Source of the DNA: Ursus arctos
Lineage: Eukaryota > Chordata > Mammalia > Carnivora > Ursidae
Length of the DNA stretch: 64,000 nt
Assembly: GCF_023065955.2 (NCBI RefSeq)
Contig: NW_026622952.1
Location: 35,289,813-35,353,812 of the forward strand
Reading direction: 5' to 3'
The notes below the pieces were generated by a model. That model did no database searches. It was not told the origin of the DNA and worked only from the letters and a program-made list of their open reading frames with translations. Positions 23,506 to 35,384 of the stretch are shown here, in pieces. How positions within the stretch are numbered: position 1 is the first letter of the stretch; each line of letters starts with the position of its first letter. Position numbers and translations under genes: made by a program.

Positions 23506-24440
23506 CGTCTAATGAATTTCCTGGCAATAAGCAAATGATTGCTTTTTAAAAATACTGTAAATACTGAATTTTTAAAAATCATTCAAAAGAAAAGACCACT
23601 TCTTTCAGCTACCTTCTGACTTAAAACCATATTTTCTATCCACACGGGGAGCAAATATGATGGTTCCTCGTAATCATGCTAATGTCTATTATGGTTATTA
23701 ATCATCTGTTTATTCATTGATCATTCTCCTAGAGGCACTCTGAACTTGCAGGTTTCTTCCTTATAAAAGGAAATCGAGGCATCACAGAAATAATTTTAGA
23801 ATTCTCCCAAGATCTGTTGAGATCGAAGTGAACTCTAAATGAACCATGCTAGTAAAGTTACTGTCAGTTCTAGACTGTGATTTTCTACTAGAATCAATTT
23901 ATTTCCGCTAGGGGTTAATTGAATGTCTGTCTTTCCTGTAGGTCATTCTTTTTAAACTATTAGTAATCATCAATACCTACAGAAGAGACTCTCAGTTGTA
24001 AATGGCTTGACTGAGTCTAGAAAATGAGACTTTGTTCTTATCCTAGCTGACTGATGTCTTAAAAGTCCTTGAAATCTTATCTATTCTTTCAAGTGTATGT
24101 GCAAAACAAAGAATGTGAGCTTGTTTTCCACAGTCTGAGTCTTCCCTGAAACAGATGGAGCTTGTGCTTATCTGGATGGCGAGAATCCTGAGGACTCCCA
24201 CCTTGACATTGCAATGAAAACTTTCCCTCAAATCTCTAAATTCTCTCATCTGGCACAATAAATTAGAAAAGCCTGCTGTTCCCTTTGGTAGGCTTATAGA
24301 GTGCCCCCATGTTAGATTAATATCCAGAAATCATTTCTTCTCTGGTGGAGCAGAAGGCAGATGATGAGTCCCAGATGTTTCTGCAAGACTGTCATTCCCA
24401 GACATAATAGATTACATCAGGGAAACCAACAATAAAGAAC
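23506..24440. other. Unique non-coding stretch
   Basis: AT-rich. Nothing recognised. Confidence 0.45.
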
Positions 24441-24582
24441 TATGTACTTTCTTTTTCTTTCTCTTTCTTTTTTTCCTCCTTCTTTCCTCTTCCTCCCTTC
24501 CTGTCCTCGTCGTCATCGTCCTCCTCCTCCCTCCTCCTTCTTCTTCTCTCTCTTCTCTCTCTCTCTCTCTCTCACACATACA
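24441..24582. repeat. Polypyrimidine tract ending in (CT)n
   Basis: About 140 bases of almost pure C/T on this strand: CTTT, CTTC, CCT and TCC units, then a (TC)n run and 'tcacacatacac'. A 'cgtcgtcatcgtc' patch interrupts it. Such mirror-like tracts can form triplex (H-)DNA. The overlapping open frame is low-complexity. Confidence 0.85.
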
Positions 24583-24710
24583 CATCTTTTTACTTCTTTT
24601 CTAAAGGATTCAGAAGTTTTGAACATTGACTAATAACCTCACTTTATGGAATACTTGCCCCATATTTCAGGCACTGAAGGCTACAAGACTTTGGTTGGTT
24701 GGAGGTATTT

Positions 24711-24904
24711 TTTTTTTTAAGATTTTATTTATTTATTTGACAGAGAGAGACAGCGAGCAAGAGAGGGAACACAAGCAGGGGGAGTGGGAGAGGAAGAAGC
24801 AGGCTCATAGCGGAGGAGCCTGATGTGGGGCTCGATCCCAGAACGCCGGGATCACGCCCTGAGCCGAAGGCAGACGCTTAACAACTGAGCCACCCAGGCG
24901 CCCC
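24711..24904 (-). mobile_element. Can-SINE
   Basis: Antisense, young subtype with intact 'cgatcccagaacgccgggat' and 'gagccacccaggcgcccc'. Target duplications are short: 'gaggtatttt' at 24,702-24,711 and 24,907-24,916. Confidence 0.95.
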
Positions 24905-25168
24905 AAGAGGTATTTTAGGTATGGCAAACTTGGACATCATGTAGGAACGTGGAGTGGACTATAGGACTAATAGCACCTCAGGGCAGGAGTCCACTGGCCA
25001 TGTGTAGCTTTTCTCTTGGCTGAGCCTCCTGCAATTCTATGTTGGAGGTAAGAGCTGTGGTTGATTCCTTTCTACTTGCTTTATCCCTTGCTGCCTTAAA
25101 ATCATAGGGACAGCTAACAGACCTCCCTAGAAAATTCCAGAAAGTCTTCAGCTGCCTGAGGGAAAGTG

Positions 25169-25238
25169 AACTTAATAATACTTGAACTTAATAATACTTG
25201 AACCTCCAGTACTATGCTTTTCTCTCCAGTACTATGCT
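25169..25238. repeat. Two adjacent short tandem duplications
   Basis: A 16-base unit (aacttaataatacttg) is repeated at 25,169-25,184 and 25,185-25,200. Then a 15-base unit (ctccagtactatgct) recurs at 25,204-25,218 and 25,224-25,238 with period 20. All copies are identical, so both events look recent. Confidence 0.95.
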
Positions 25239-25425
25239 AAGCAATTTTCATACAGATGATGGCCTTAAAGATGAATACAACCCCCTGATTTCATAGATGA
25301 GGGATCTAAGATTCATGAGAGCACATGGTCCTTACTCATGGTACAAAGCTAATGGGATTGGGAATCCAGGCTATGAATCCAAACCCGTCTAACTCTAAAG
25401 CATGTGTGCAGTGGCCTGTTGGTAG
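25224..25425 (-). repeat. MIR
   Basis: Antisense MIR order: 'actatgctaagcaattttcatacag', 'gatttcatagatgagggatctaag', 'catggtacaaagctaatggga', 'aatccaggctatgaatccaaacccgtctaactctaaagc'. Confidence 0.75.
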
Positions 25426-26239
25426 TAAGTACTACCAGCACAGCTGATGTCAGGCTATCAGCATGATGTCACCAGTCCTGCCGCGTTGGGAAGAGGTGAG
25501 CACAAGCCGCCCTGGGAGCCGTAGTGATGGCTCAGCACATACTACCTGTGTACCTGGAGCCTGGGATTTCACGAGCCTCCTGGTGATGTTGGGGGAAGAA
25601 CACGGGCAGGGAGAGAGATGAGCCATAGGACCTTCCTGTGGTGACGGAGTTTAGAAAGTTCTTTTCTATCTAACTGCAAGGCTGTCTCATTCATTGCTCT
25701 TAAGCTTCATCCACCTGGGACGTGCTGGAATTTCTCTTAAGTGAAGGCATTTTCCAAACTGAAGTAGAGAGAAGAAAGCAAATGCCGTGCTAGAGTGCTT
25801 TCTGGGTTGCCTTCCCTCTAATGGATCTGCTTCATAATATTATAAACCTGTGCATGCCACTTTCCTATTCTGTGGTTTCCCATCTAACTGTCGGAGTAGA
25901 TAGTGACTGGGGATTTATTCCCACTTGTATTTGGAGGAACTGGGCTCTGAGGGAGAAGGGGGCGCACCAGGGTTCTCCTCATCCCTTTCTTTCAGCTAGC
26001 CCATCGGTGCTGCTCACAACTTAATCACAGGCAGTTGGGCAGAAGGTACATGGAGACTCTCCACTCCCTTTCTTGCTGGCGAAAGTAAGTAGCTTTTCAG
26101 AGCCTGGAAATATTGAACCTAGTCCTTGTTCCATCCCCACCACTCACGCTCCCTTGCCACGCATGCGTGCAGAGAACGTATGCAGAGCTCCCGCCTGAGC
26201 TCAGTACAGGTAAATAGAGAGCTCACATAACTTACCACT
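25426..26239. other. Unique non-coding stretch
   Basis: No exon or named repeat recognised. Confidence 0.45.
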
Positions 26240-26450
26240 TTCAATTATTTTGATCACTCTATAGGGATAGCATAAGGTTACTGGCAACTTCTCCTCTCCA
26301 AGAAAAGGAAATCTGCACTTGGAGGTCAGTTATATTGTCCAAAGTCATACGGCTAATAAACAGCAGAGTCTGGAATCAAATGCCAGCCAGTCTTACCGTA
26401 AAGCCTGGATTTCTCGATGATGCCACACTGCCTTATGTACTTTTAGATCA
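26240..26450 (-). repeat. MIR fragment
   Basis: 'ttatattgtccaaagtcatacggctaataaacagcagagtctggaatcaaatgccag' matches the antisense MIR core (acttgcccaaggtcacacagctagtaagtggcagagc ... gggattcgaacccag). Confidence 0.65.
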
Positions 26451-26649
26451 GTCTGCATTCTGTTTATGTGACTGAGTCAGTTATAAAGCTCATGACCGCA
26501 CTGTCTTTGGGGTACAGGACGCCATAGCAGGTTCGCGTGTACAGAACGCGTTCACAGACCAACCACAATGATTTCTTACAGAACTCAGACTTCAGAGCAA
26601 AATAAACTACACAAACCCTGCTGAATGTCTTTCTATGAAGCCAAGCCAT

Positions 26650-26900
26650 AAGAAAGTTTCTTTTTAAAATAATATTTAACTTTTTTGCCTCTGTTTATAA
26701 AAGTAATAACCACTGAAAACACATCTAGGAAAACATAAGAAAGAAAATTAAAACCACCCATAATGTTAACATTATGACACACAGTTTTAATTATACAGCT
26801 GTATATATATAATGTATATATACACACACACTATATATAATCCTATTTAATTAAATCAGACTAATACATATACAGTTGTGGGTTTTTTTTAACCCTGGCA
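26650..26900 (-). mobile_element. Ancient L1 3' fragment with AT/TA simple repeats
   Basis: 'ctaggaaaacataagaaagaaaattaaaaccacccataatgttaacatta' fits the antisense old-L1 tail (aaatcacccataatcccacc), followed by (TA)n/(CA)n at 26,802-26,838. Confidence 0.5.
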
Positions 26901-28385
26901 TTATCTCTGACAATATGGCCAAATGTCAGCCACTCTACGGATCAATGTAGGGCCTTACTCCAGGCCAGCTCCTCTTACAGGCAAAGTGTTACCCACGGGG
27001 AGGATCTCCTTCCCCCAGTGTTCAGGGCTACCCCTGCGTGGGGCCATAATCACCACAGTCCGCTCTGGGGTGGTGCTGGCATACGGCACAGAGCCATCTG
27101 AATCTGGCCTGAATTGTTATCCTCTGTAGTCAGCTGCTCAGTGGGAATCTGCCCTGAGGCAATGGGTACAGGTGAGGCTGCCCGTGTGGCCAGAGTACGT
27201 ACACCAGGCACGTGAGTGACTTGTTCTCGAGCCTCACTTGTGCCGTCAGGAACTGTTAGGCATGGGCCTGTATAGATCAATATATCCACTTTCTGTAACG
27301 GTTGAGCATGTTTCAAATAACCACCAAATAACAGCCACATGAATACTCATGAACGGCAAGTTCCAAGTATCTGGTCACCTGGTGTCCCACGGTCAGTGGT
27401 CTCAAGGGCCCAGTGGCAAGCCAGGAGCCGTTACTCCCAAAAAGGGAAGAATTATTTGTTGAAGGCCTAGCTTTGCTCATAATTCTTAAAGTCCTTCACT
27501 TTTGATGTTCTCGCTGAAGCCTGCAATAGGCCCCCAACAGCCTCTTGATTCACCCAGACCTTCAAGCACCGCTGTGCTTTTGGAACCTTGAGGTTCTAGC
27601 AACAGCACCCATTGCCCTGTACCCTGATCAGCGGAAGGGCTTGTCCTGGTTCTGAACTCACTTAAGGCTAGCAACTGCTCATAACACCAGCATTGTGTAC
27701 TTTTTATTACCCTCACATCTAAATTTTTGTTTCCCAATGCTTCTCAACTTACTTTTCATCAATTATCAAAGTCAACATTATGCCTAATCCTGATTTCCCC
27801 AATATAAAATGAGCAAATTCCCCCATATTTCCTCTTCTACCACCTTCTCCCTCACCAATTTTCCAGACTTTGTTAATAAGAATCCAGCTTGTGGTTTCTG
27901 ACATGGCTTTACTTATGTATTTTCTTAACCACGAAAAATATAAATTCATTTACATTTACTTATTTACCATGTTTTTTTGAGATTGAACACTGTTAATTGG
28001 TTTTAATGACAAGTGGCCAGTCCTTTTTTTCAATAAATCACTAGCGCTGGAACCGGGATGATAATCATCTTTCAGTCTAATGCAATGTATCTTCAGATAA
28101 ATTTTTAAGAACACAGAGATGATATGATTTCTGAGTTCTTGAAGGTACAAGATAGTTTTTCTGAAGACTTCACAAAAGAAAAATAGCTTTCTGACTAAGG
28201 ATAAAAACTTAAGCCACAAGGACAGTACCCCAAACTTATTTCCTTTCTTCTGATACCCCATGTAACCCCCCAAAATCTAAATTGTTTGCTAGTCCAGTTT
28301 GATTTTCGTTCTTTTGAAGGAGCCTCTCTTTTATAACTAGATATGCTTACAATGGTTTTGTTGGACAGCATTTACAAATATATAT
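26901..28385. other. Non-coding stretch of uncertain origin
   Basis: GC-moderate from 26,920 to 27,700, then AT-rich. The minus-strand frames at 27,050-27,340 (96 residues) and 27,956-28,273 (105 residues) show no motif I can assign. The region may include old, unrecognised LTR or LINE sequence. Confidence 0.35.
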
Positions 28386-29110
28386 ATGTTTTTTAATATT
28401 TCAGAATTCCAAAAACGTTCCAAGAATAAGATCAGTACAAAAAACACCCAAATACCTTTAACACAGATTCACCCATCACTGATTTTTGGTCCCGTTTGTC
28501 TTCTTTTTCGCTCTCTTCCAGCGTTTAACACTCACGTGCAACCACACAGACACACGCGGCGTGCACGCACAACGCGCACGAACGGGCACACAAGCGTGCA
28601 CGCGCACGCACATTTCGGCAGACGTGCGCACGTATGCGCTCGTAGTAGCGCATGCGCGCATGCACGAAGGGACGCGTGCACGCACACAACTCTCTTCTGA
28701 ACTCTTTGAGGGTAAGTTATGTACCTTTTACCCCTAAATACGTCAGTGAATTTCCTAAGACTAGGGAGAATCTGTTTGCAACTTCAGTAAATTTAACACA
28801 GAAAACATTTTTTTAATCTAATCTAACCATCCATATTCTAATTTCATCAATTGACCTAATAATGCCGTTTTTATCATGTGTTTTCCCTTTGCTGTGTTTT
28901 CTTTTGTCGATTTCTTTTTGTTCCTGGAAGGGTGGAGGGGGGGACTTGGAACCAACCGACTGCCATTTTTCTCAAACCTAGATTTCTCCACAGGCACGTG
29001 TACCTTTTTATTAATGATGCCTGAAATATAGCACGCTTTTTTCAATTTTACGCCCAGATTATTTTTTTACTCCAGAAATTTTTTTGTTTAATTATGTCTT
29101 TGATAATTGA
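28386..29110 (-). mobile_element. Ancient L1M-type 3' UTR fragment interrupted by a CpG-rich alternating tract
   Basis: The right flank ('ctgaactctttgagggtaagtt', 'acccctaaatacgtcagtgaatttcctaagactaggg', 'ttaatctaatctaacc', 'caattgacctaataatg') follows an old L1 3' UTR that in other copies has a (CA)n/(TA)n stretch at the place where the unusual tract lies. Orientation is inferred. Confidence 0.5.
28533..28690. repeat. CpG-dense alternating purine-pyrimidine (Z-DNA-prone) tract
   Basis: About 155 bases of mostly alternating C/G/A/T purine-pyrimidine steps (cgcacg, gtgcac, gcgcatgcgc) with roughly 26 CpG dinucleotides, inside AT-rich DNA. It starts with an E-box CACGTG (28,533-28,538) and holds a perfect GCGCATGCGC NRF1-type palindrome at 28,648-28,657. 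It is an expanded and diverged (CA)n/(CG)n repeat rather than a classical CpG island. Confidence 0.85.
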
Positions 29111-30387
29111 ATCTGGTTCAGCTTTTTAAAAAATATTCTAACAGACAAAGAATTAGGATCTTTGTTCTCTTTCCTACCTATCCATCCTCCCTTTTATATA
29201 TGCACTGCCTCTTTCTTTTTCTCTGCGGTCTAGGAGAATGTCTGATGTTTGTCCTCTGTATCACTGCTTTGGTTTTCCACACATGATACCAGTTGGTATT
29301 AATTAGCTAGAACCCAAGTCCTCAGTAGTTGAGCATAATAGATGTTTATTTTTTAAATTCAACTCGTTTAAGGAAAAAAAAAGTGAAGTTTATTTTTCAC
29401 TAAAAAAAAAAATGTGCTTATGAATGGAGAGAAAGTTTTTCACAAGTAGTGATTTAGGGATTTAGGCCTCCTTTCATCTTCTAGCTGCACTCCTGCTAGG
29501 ATCTCAAGAGTTCTCTGCTAGATCCTCCGCATCTGATTGGCAAGTAAAGAAAGAGAGCGTGTGGAGGATGTCTCTCTGGGCCTGACCTGGAAGTGGTGTG
29601 TATCTCTTCACTGTATGTTTTACTGGCCAGAACTCAGTCATGAGGCCATGTCTACCTGCAGGGGAGAACAGGAGATGTTGCTGTGTGCTGAGGAAGAAAT
29701 GGAAACAAGTAGGTCAGGATAGAGCCGTGTTAGCAAAATAGGGCTCTTTACTGACTCCAATTCAGATTTTAATTCTATAGTTGTAATTATAATTTTGAAA
29801 TGATGGCTTTGAATCTGTTCATTTCCACTTTATTTTCAGCTGTGGGTCTTGCAGCTTATCGAGTTGTCAAGTCTTTATTTTGTCTAACTCTTCCTGTTTA
29901 TTCTTCTATCATGAATGCCAGTTATTTTTCTGGTTGTAATAAATTCTTTCTCCTGCATCATTAAAATTACATTCTATCCCTTGTGTTCTACACTTATTTT
30001 CCATAGAAACTCTGTTGGTTATTTTCTGTTTATTCATCCTCAAATAGAGAGTAAGCTATGTAATTTTGAGTTTTGGATGAGTGGGTTTCTCTCAGCTCTA
30101 CTTAATGTTCTTTCGGTAACTATTGCTGGAGGGGATTTTGATGTATACAACTCCCAACTCTGTTTCTATTGTCTGTTATTTAATCTTTTGCTATAACTTT
30201 GCTTCACTCATCTGTGGTCAGTTATTTGCCTACACTTGCTGCTTGTCTCTTGTAGAATTTCCCAGGAGGATTGATCAGCAGGCTCAGGCTTCTGGCCGGT
30301 CTGGAGTTCACCTGTGCAAGTGTTTTTAGTGTTGTGACTATGTACTTATTGTTCATTACAAATAGATTACAGTCACAGAGTCACTCG
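29111..30387. other. AT- and pyrimidine-rich non-coding stretch
   Basis: No gene recognised. A8-A11 runs lie at 29,373-29,412. The 29,700-30,300 part is T-rich, as antisense LINE sequence often is, but I cannot assign it. Confidence 0.4.
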
Positions 30388-30894
30388 AGCAACACTATAA
30401 ACCAGCTAACTTAACAGACATATACAGAACATTCTACCCAACAACAGCAACATATACATTCTTCTCAAGGGAACATGAAAAGATTCAAAACAATCCCTAT
30501 CAAAATCACAATGAACCCCTCCCCATTTTTTCAGAAATGGAAAAGCTGATCCTAAAATTTATATAAAATGACAAGAGATCTTGAAAAAAAAAACAATATT
30601 GAAAAAGAACAAAGTTAGAGGACTCACACATTGTGACTTCAAAATTTACTGCAAAACTACAGTAATCAGAAAAGTTTGGTGTTGGCATAAGAATTGACGT
30701 AGATCCATAGAACAGAAGTGAGATTCTCGAAATAAATCCATACATCTATAGTCAATTGACTTTTGGCAAGGGCCCCATATCTATTTAATGGAGGAAAGAA
30801 TATTTTCAACAAATGATGTTGGGACAAATATATATCCAAATGCAAAAGAATGAAATGGGACCCTTACCCAACACCAGATACAAAAATTAACTCA

Positions 30895-31080
30895 GGGCTC
30901 CTGGGTGGCTTAGTTAGTTAAGCATCTGACTCTTGATTTTGGCTCAGGTCATGATCTTAGAGTTGTGAGATGGAGCCCAGTGTTGGGTTCCACACAGGGC
31001 ATGGACCCTTTTTAAGATTCTCTCTCTGTCCTTTCTCTCTTTCTCTCTCCCCTCTCCCCCCAAATTAAATAAAGTTACAA
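30895..31080 (+). mobile_element. Can-SINE, older subtype, nested in L1
   Basis: 'gggctcctgggtggcttag ... ctgactcttgattttggctcaggtcatgatct ... ctctctctttctctctcccc', A-rich tail. The L1 sequence 'aaaaattaact' is duplicated at 30,882-30,892 and 31,081-31,091. Confidence 0.94.
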
Positions 31081-32145
31081 AAAAATTAACTGAAAATGGG
31101 TCAAAGACCTAAACATAAGAGCTAAAACTATAGAACTCTTAGAAGAAAACATAGGGGGAAATCTTCATCACATTGGATTTGGCAATGATTTCTTGGATAT
31201 GACAGCAAAAGAACAAATAACAAAAGAAAAAAATAGGTAAATTGGACTTCATCAACATTAAAAACTATTGTGCACCAAAGAACAGTATTAATAATGTGAA
31301 AAGATAACCCTCAGAATTGGAGAAAATACTTGCAAATCATGTATATGAAAAAGATTAATATGCACAATATATAAAGAACTCCTATAACTTAACAATAACA
31401 GAAATCCAAACGATGCAGTTCAAAGATGGACAGACAACTGGAATAGACATTTTTTCTAAAGAAGATGTACCAGTGTCCAATAAGTGCATGAAAAAGATGC
31501 TCAACATCACTTGTCATTAGGAAAACAAAAATCAAAACCACAATGAGATATTACTTCAAATTCATTAGAATGAATGTGAATTATTTTAAAAATGTAAAAT
31601 AACAAGTGTTGGTAAGGTTGTGGAGAAATTGGAACACTTGTCCTTTGTAGGTGGGAATAGAAAATGGTGCTACCACTCTGAAAAATGTCTTGGTATATAC
31701 TCAAAAAAGTTAAACCTAGAATTACCATTATCATCTAGCAATTCCATTCCTAGGTATATACCCCAAACAATTGAAAGCAGGGACTCAAATAGATACTTGG
31801 ACATGAATGTTTATAGCCACACTCTTCACAAGAGCCAAAGAGTGGAAACAGCCCAAATGACCATCAAGTGGTAAACAGATAACCATGTTTCCCTACAATG
31901 GAATACTGTTCAGCCATAAAAAGAAATGAAGTATCAATACATGGTACAAAGTGGATGAACTTTGAAAACATTATGCTAAGTGGAAGAAGTCATACATAAA
32001 AAACCATAGAGTGTATGATTCCATTTATATGAACTATCCAGAATAGGCAAATCCATAGAGACGGAAAGCAGAAAAGTGGTTGCCAGGGACTAGAAGGATG
32101 GGAGTTGGGGTGACTACTTAATGGGTATGGGGTTTTCTATTTCTA

Positions 32146-32476
32146 CAGTTGACCCTTGAACAATGCAAGGGTTAAGGGCATTGATCCCCCACACAGTTGA
32201 AAAGTCATGTATAACTTTTGACTCTCCCAAAACTTAACTACTAATACTCTACTGCTGACCTGAAGCCTTACCAGTAACGTTAACAGTAGTTTAGCACGTA
32301 TTTTATGTGATAGGTATTTATACCGTATTCTTATGATAAAGTAAGCTAGCAAAAAGAAAATATTATTAAGAACATAAGGAAGAGAAAATACATTTACAGT
32401 ACTGTTCTGTATTGAAAACAATCCACATATAAGTGGACCCATGCAGTTCAAACCCATGTTGTTCCAGGGTCAGCCG
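32146..32476 (-). mobile_element. Tigger2-like (Tc1/mariner-pogo) non-autonomous DNA transposon nested in L1
   Basis: Terminal inverted repeats: left 'cagttgacccttgaacaa', right end '...tgttccagggtcagccg'. TA target duplications sit at 32,144-32,145 and 32,477-32,478. The 331-base element has no transposase. It splits the L1 3' UTR, which resumes at 32,479 with 'gattgaggtgatgg'. Family name and orientation are from memory. Confidence 0.85.
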
Positions 32477-32575
32477 TAGATTGAGGTGATGGCATGTACA
32501 ACAGTGTGAATATACCAAATGCCAATGTATTGTGGTTAAAATGGTGAATTTTATGTTATGTGCTTTTTACCACAA

Positions 32576-34984
32576 TTTTCATAGTCACAAAGGCACATAT
32601 GAGATTTCTTTTTATACAAGGCCTTTTGTTTATCCTAGAGTTTCTAGTTATTATTTTACATTGCTTTCCTTTATTATGTTCTCAAGTTTTTCAAATGCTC
32701 TCAAATATTAGGTCTTCTCTTGTGCCCCACATTTGCCAAAAAAACTTTCTTTCACAGCCCTGATTCTCCTGGTCCAAGCTAGGTTAATTTCTCTGCTACA
32801 TGGAAGTTCTCTTAACCTCCCTCCCTCCACACCTCGACTGAACCTCTGTCTCCCCTTCCCTTTTCTTTTTCAGTTCTTTAACTTTAGTGTATCTTCAAGT
32901 AATGCTGAAAATGTCTATAATTCAACCTGAAAGCTGATTATTTGCCTAGATCTGGTTTAAATATGCTTTTCCCTTGTCTGAATGTAGCTTCTGGTCTTTT
33001 GTATTTTGTATGTCACTTGATTTTTCTCTCCAGAGTTATTAGATTCTTTTTATTATTCATAGTATTCTGAGGTTTCATTATGATGTGCTGGACACAAGTC
33101 TTTTTCATTTGTTCATTTATTAAAGTGGGCTCTTTAAATGTGGAGATTTTTATTTTTCAACTCATAAATTTTCCTGTATTGTATCTTTGCTAATTTTCAC
33201 CCCTCGATTTTCTCTAGTCTTTCTTCCTGAAGCCCTTATGTGTTAGACATAGGACATCATGTATTATTTCTCTCATACCATTGTCAATTAGTTTCATTTT
33301 TTAGGAGATTTTCTTAATCCTTCTTCAAATGACCCTATTGATTTATTTCCCCTTGGGTCTTGTATTTTTAATTTGTAAGATTTTTAAAAATCTTCTTTCA
33401 TACACATTCGTTTATCAAAACATCCTGCTTTCATTTTATAGATGTTATATAATTCTTCAATTTCTTTGAGAATGCCAGAGTTTTTGTGTTTCTTTAGTTC
33501 TTTCCTACTCCCCACATTATCCTTTCCTTTTGGGATCATGTTTTCTATCTGTTTATCATGAACTGTCTTTTTCAAACTTTTTATCAATCCCAGGTTGGCC
33601 ATTCATATTTAAGAGTAAGATTCTAGAAGTAGATTGGGAGCTTTGTAGATTCGGGTAAGGTTTTGTTTTAGGACCATGAGGCTGGGAGGCAGCTGTTGTC
33701 CTGGGAGTCCACCAAAACCAGAATGTGGAGGTGGTGACTCACTTGTCTAAAAAAGGAACCTGATTTGTCAGCTTTGGAATGTTCCAGTAATAGCATTCCA
33801 CGTAATAGGCTAGGGACATTGATTGCTTAATTTACTTATCTTTAAAGAATCCACTTTCAGCTTCAAGTTTCACTCCTACTTTTGCCACACCGGAGTCTCT
33901 AATCCCTAAGTCTCTAAGGAGTTCCAAGGGCCAAGCCACCTCCCTCTTTGAGGCAAATGCCCCTGAGTGAGCGCCTCACCCTCCTTCCTCCACCCTGCAG
34001 GCTTCCCTCACCACTTCTCCACTGGCTGGCAGCCTTAACAGAATTTTGTTGAAATCACTCATCTGCGGATAGCCCCTCTCTACTCTCTTTGACGTTGTAG
34101 GTTAATGTGTTTTTAATCTTTTATTATCCTTACATTATAGGGTCTCTCAAGAGACAGATCTTTTTTTTTTTTTCTTTTTGCTATGGACTTAACCTCTCAA
34201 TTTCTTAATTTTTCTCAACTGCAAAATGATCATTTTAAAGTCACTTATAATTTTAAAATTCTGCTATAAATCTCTCTCCTACTTGCGAGTTGACCTTAGA
34301 TCCCAAAAGCGTGTGCTTCCCCAGTCTGCCGTTAAGTGTCCTCGGACTTCATGTTGAATGAATCATTTCACTTTCCCCCCTAAAGGGACTGATTTGTTTT
34401 TACCTGTCGCATGATCTCCCGGGAGTTGCTTGGCAGGAGCATTCGCCATTACTGCACAGGTCCTTCCGTCTCACCTGGATCAGCCCGCACGGAGTCACTC
34501 CTGGGAAGAGTAGCCGGAAAGCAGCTCAGAATCTGCAGGTAGGAGTCTTTGCCCTTCTGACTCGCAGTGTAGGGCTTCTATTCAGAATGTCTCTGATTTT
34601 CTGTGTCAGGGGCATCTTAATATTTGTAGCACGTCTCTCTGAATTTTCATTTCAGCGAGACTTTTGTTCTCCTGGAGTCTGCTGTTCTGGACAAAGACTG
34701 CCTATCATTTTGAAGTTTCCTTTGGCATTTTTCCAAAGCGAATTTTTACCATGCCACTGAGTCTATATTTAAGTCAGATCATTTCACATTTGGTGAAAAC
34801 CTGTCTGGATATTTTGTGTGATGCTGATAGGCAGAATTTTGATTTTTGTTTTTTGCTTTATTTTTTGGTTATGTTGATCAATACAATTTAAAACCAACGT
34901 AAAGTAATAGAGTGTTACATCTCACAAACCATGTCTTCATGGTACAATAATATTGAGAAGAAAAATAACTAAGACTTAGATAGT
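32576..34984. other. AT/T-rich non-coding stretch, possibly antisense old LINE
   Basis: 32,600-33,600 is T-rich with motifs such as 'tgaggtttcattatgatgtgctgg' and 'ttctttgagaatgccag', which recall antisense HAL1/L1 ORF1-region sequence. I would not call it firmly. A T12 run is at 34,162. The candidate ATG-to-donor segment at 34,411-34,538 is listed separately. Confidence 0.35.
34411..34538 (+). other. Weak candidate exon: ATG frame ending at a strong splice donor
   Basis: ATG at 34,411 opens 42 codons (MISRELLGRSIRHYC...) that remain open up to 'ctgCAG|GTAGGAG' (GT at 34,539) and stop immediately after it. GC content is higher than the flanks. No domain, poor Kozak context and no recognisable partner exon, so this may be chance. 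Confidence 0.15.
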
Positions 34985-35135
34985 TCTTATAATATGCTTG
35001 GCACTGTTCTGGGGAATTTGCATTAATTAATTCCTTTAATCCTCACATGGCCACATGGGATAGCTACTATTACATTGTGCACATGAGGGAAATGAAGCCA
35101 GGGTACAAATCCAGGCTGTCTGGCTCCAGAAGGAT
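34985..35135 (-). repeat. MIR
   Basis: 'tataatatgcttggcactgttctggggaatttgcatt', 'tttaatcctcacatggcc', 'gggatagctactattacattgtgcacatgagggaaatgaagcc', 'gggtacaaatccaggctgtctggctcc' is a clear antisense MIR. Confidence 0.85.
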
Positions 35136-35384
35136 GCGTTTGTGGAAAGTTGTTTTCTTTTCAAAATTGTCCAGAAAATACCTGATCCTGAGGAAGAGAC
35201 ATGAACCCTGGACTTACTTAGGTGGAGAAATAGGAAGAAGGTGAAGGGTTATCTTAGCAATCAGAAAATGGTACGCTAGTTTGTAAGGATTTGTAAAAAA
35301 CATATTTTATTTAAAAAACATGAATTCCTCCATATCCTACCACTTTTCGATGTATTGTTGAAGAGAATTTTGTACTTCCATTCA

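Larger units (their letters stand above)
30388..32575 (+). mobile_element. Old L1: ORF2 3' part and 3' UTR, with internal deletion and two nested insertions
   Basis: Sense ORF2 remnants: 'caacactataaaccagctaac ... acagaacattctaccca', a jump to 'atccctatcaaaatcac', then 'tggacttcatcaacattaaaaac', 'atggacagacaactgg', 'gagatattacttcaaa', 'ggaatactgttcagccataaaaag', and the 3' UTR end 'gccaatgtattgtggttaaaatgg ... tgttatgtgc'. All frames are broken. A Can-SINE (30,895-31,080) and a Tigger element (32,146-32,476) have landed inside it. Confidence 0.9.

Noticed and set aside
24442..24633. Ser/Leu/Phe/Pro-rich 63-residue frame
   Set aside because: Translation of a polypyrimidine tract.
27050..27340. 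96-residue minus-strand frame as a retroviral or zinc-finger remnant
   Set aside because: No conserved catalytic or Cys/His pattern is visible; insufficient evidence for any family.
28386..28737. His/Arg/Thr/Ala-rich low-complexity frames on both strands as a novel peptide
   Set aside because: They are translations of the alternating CA/CG tract in several frames.
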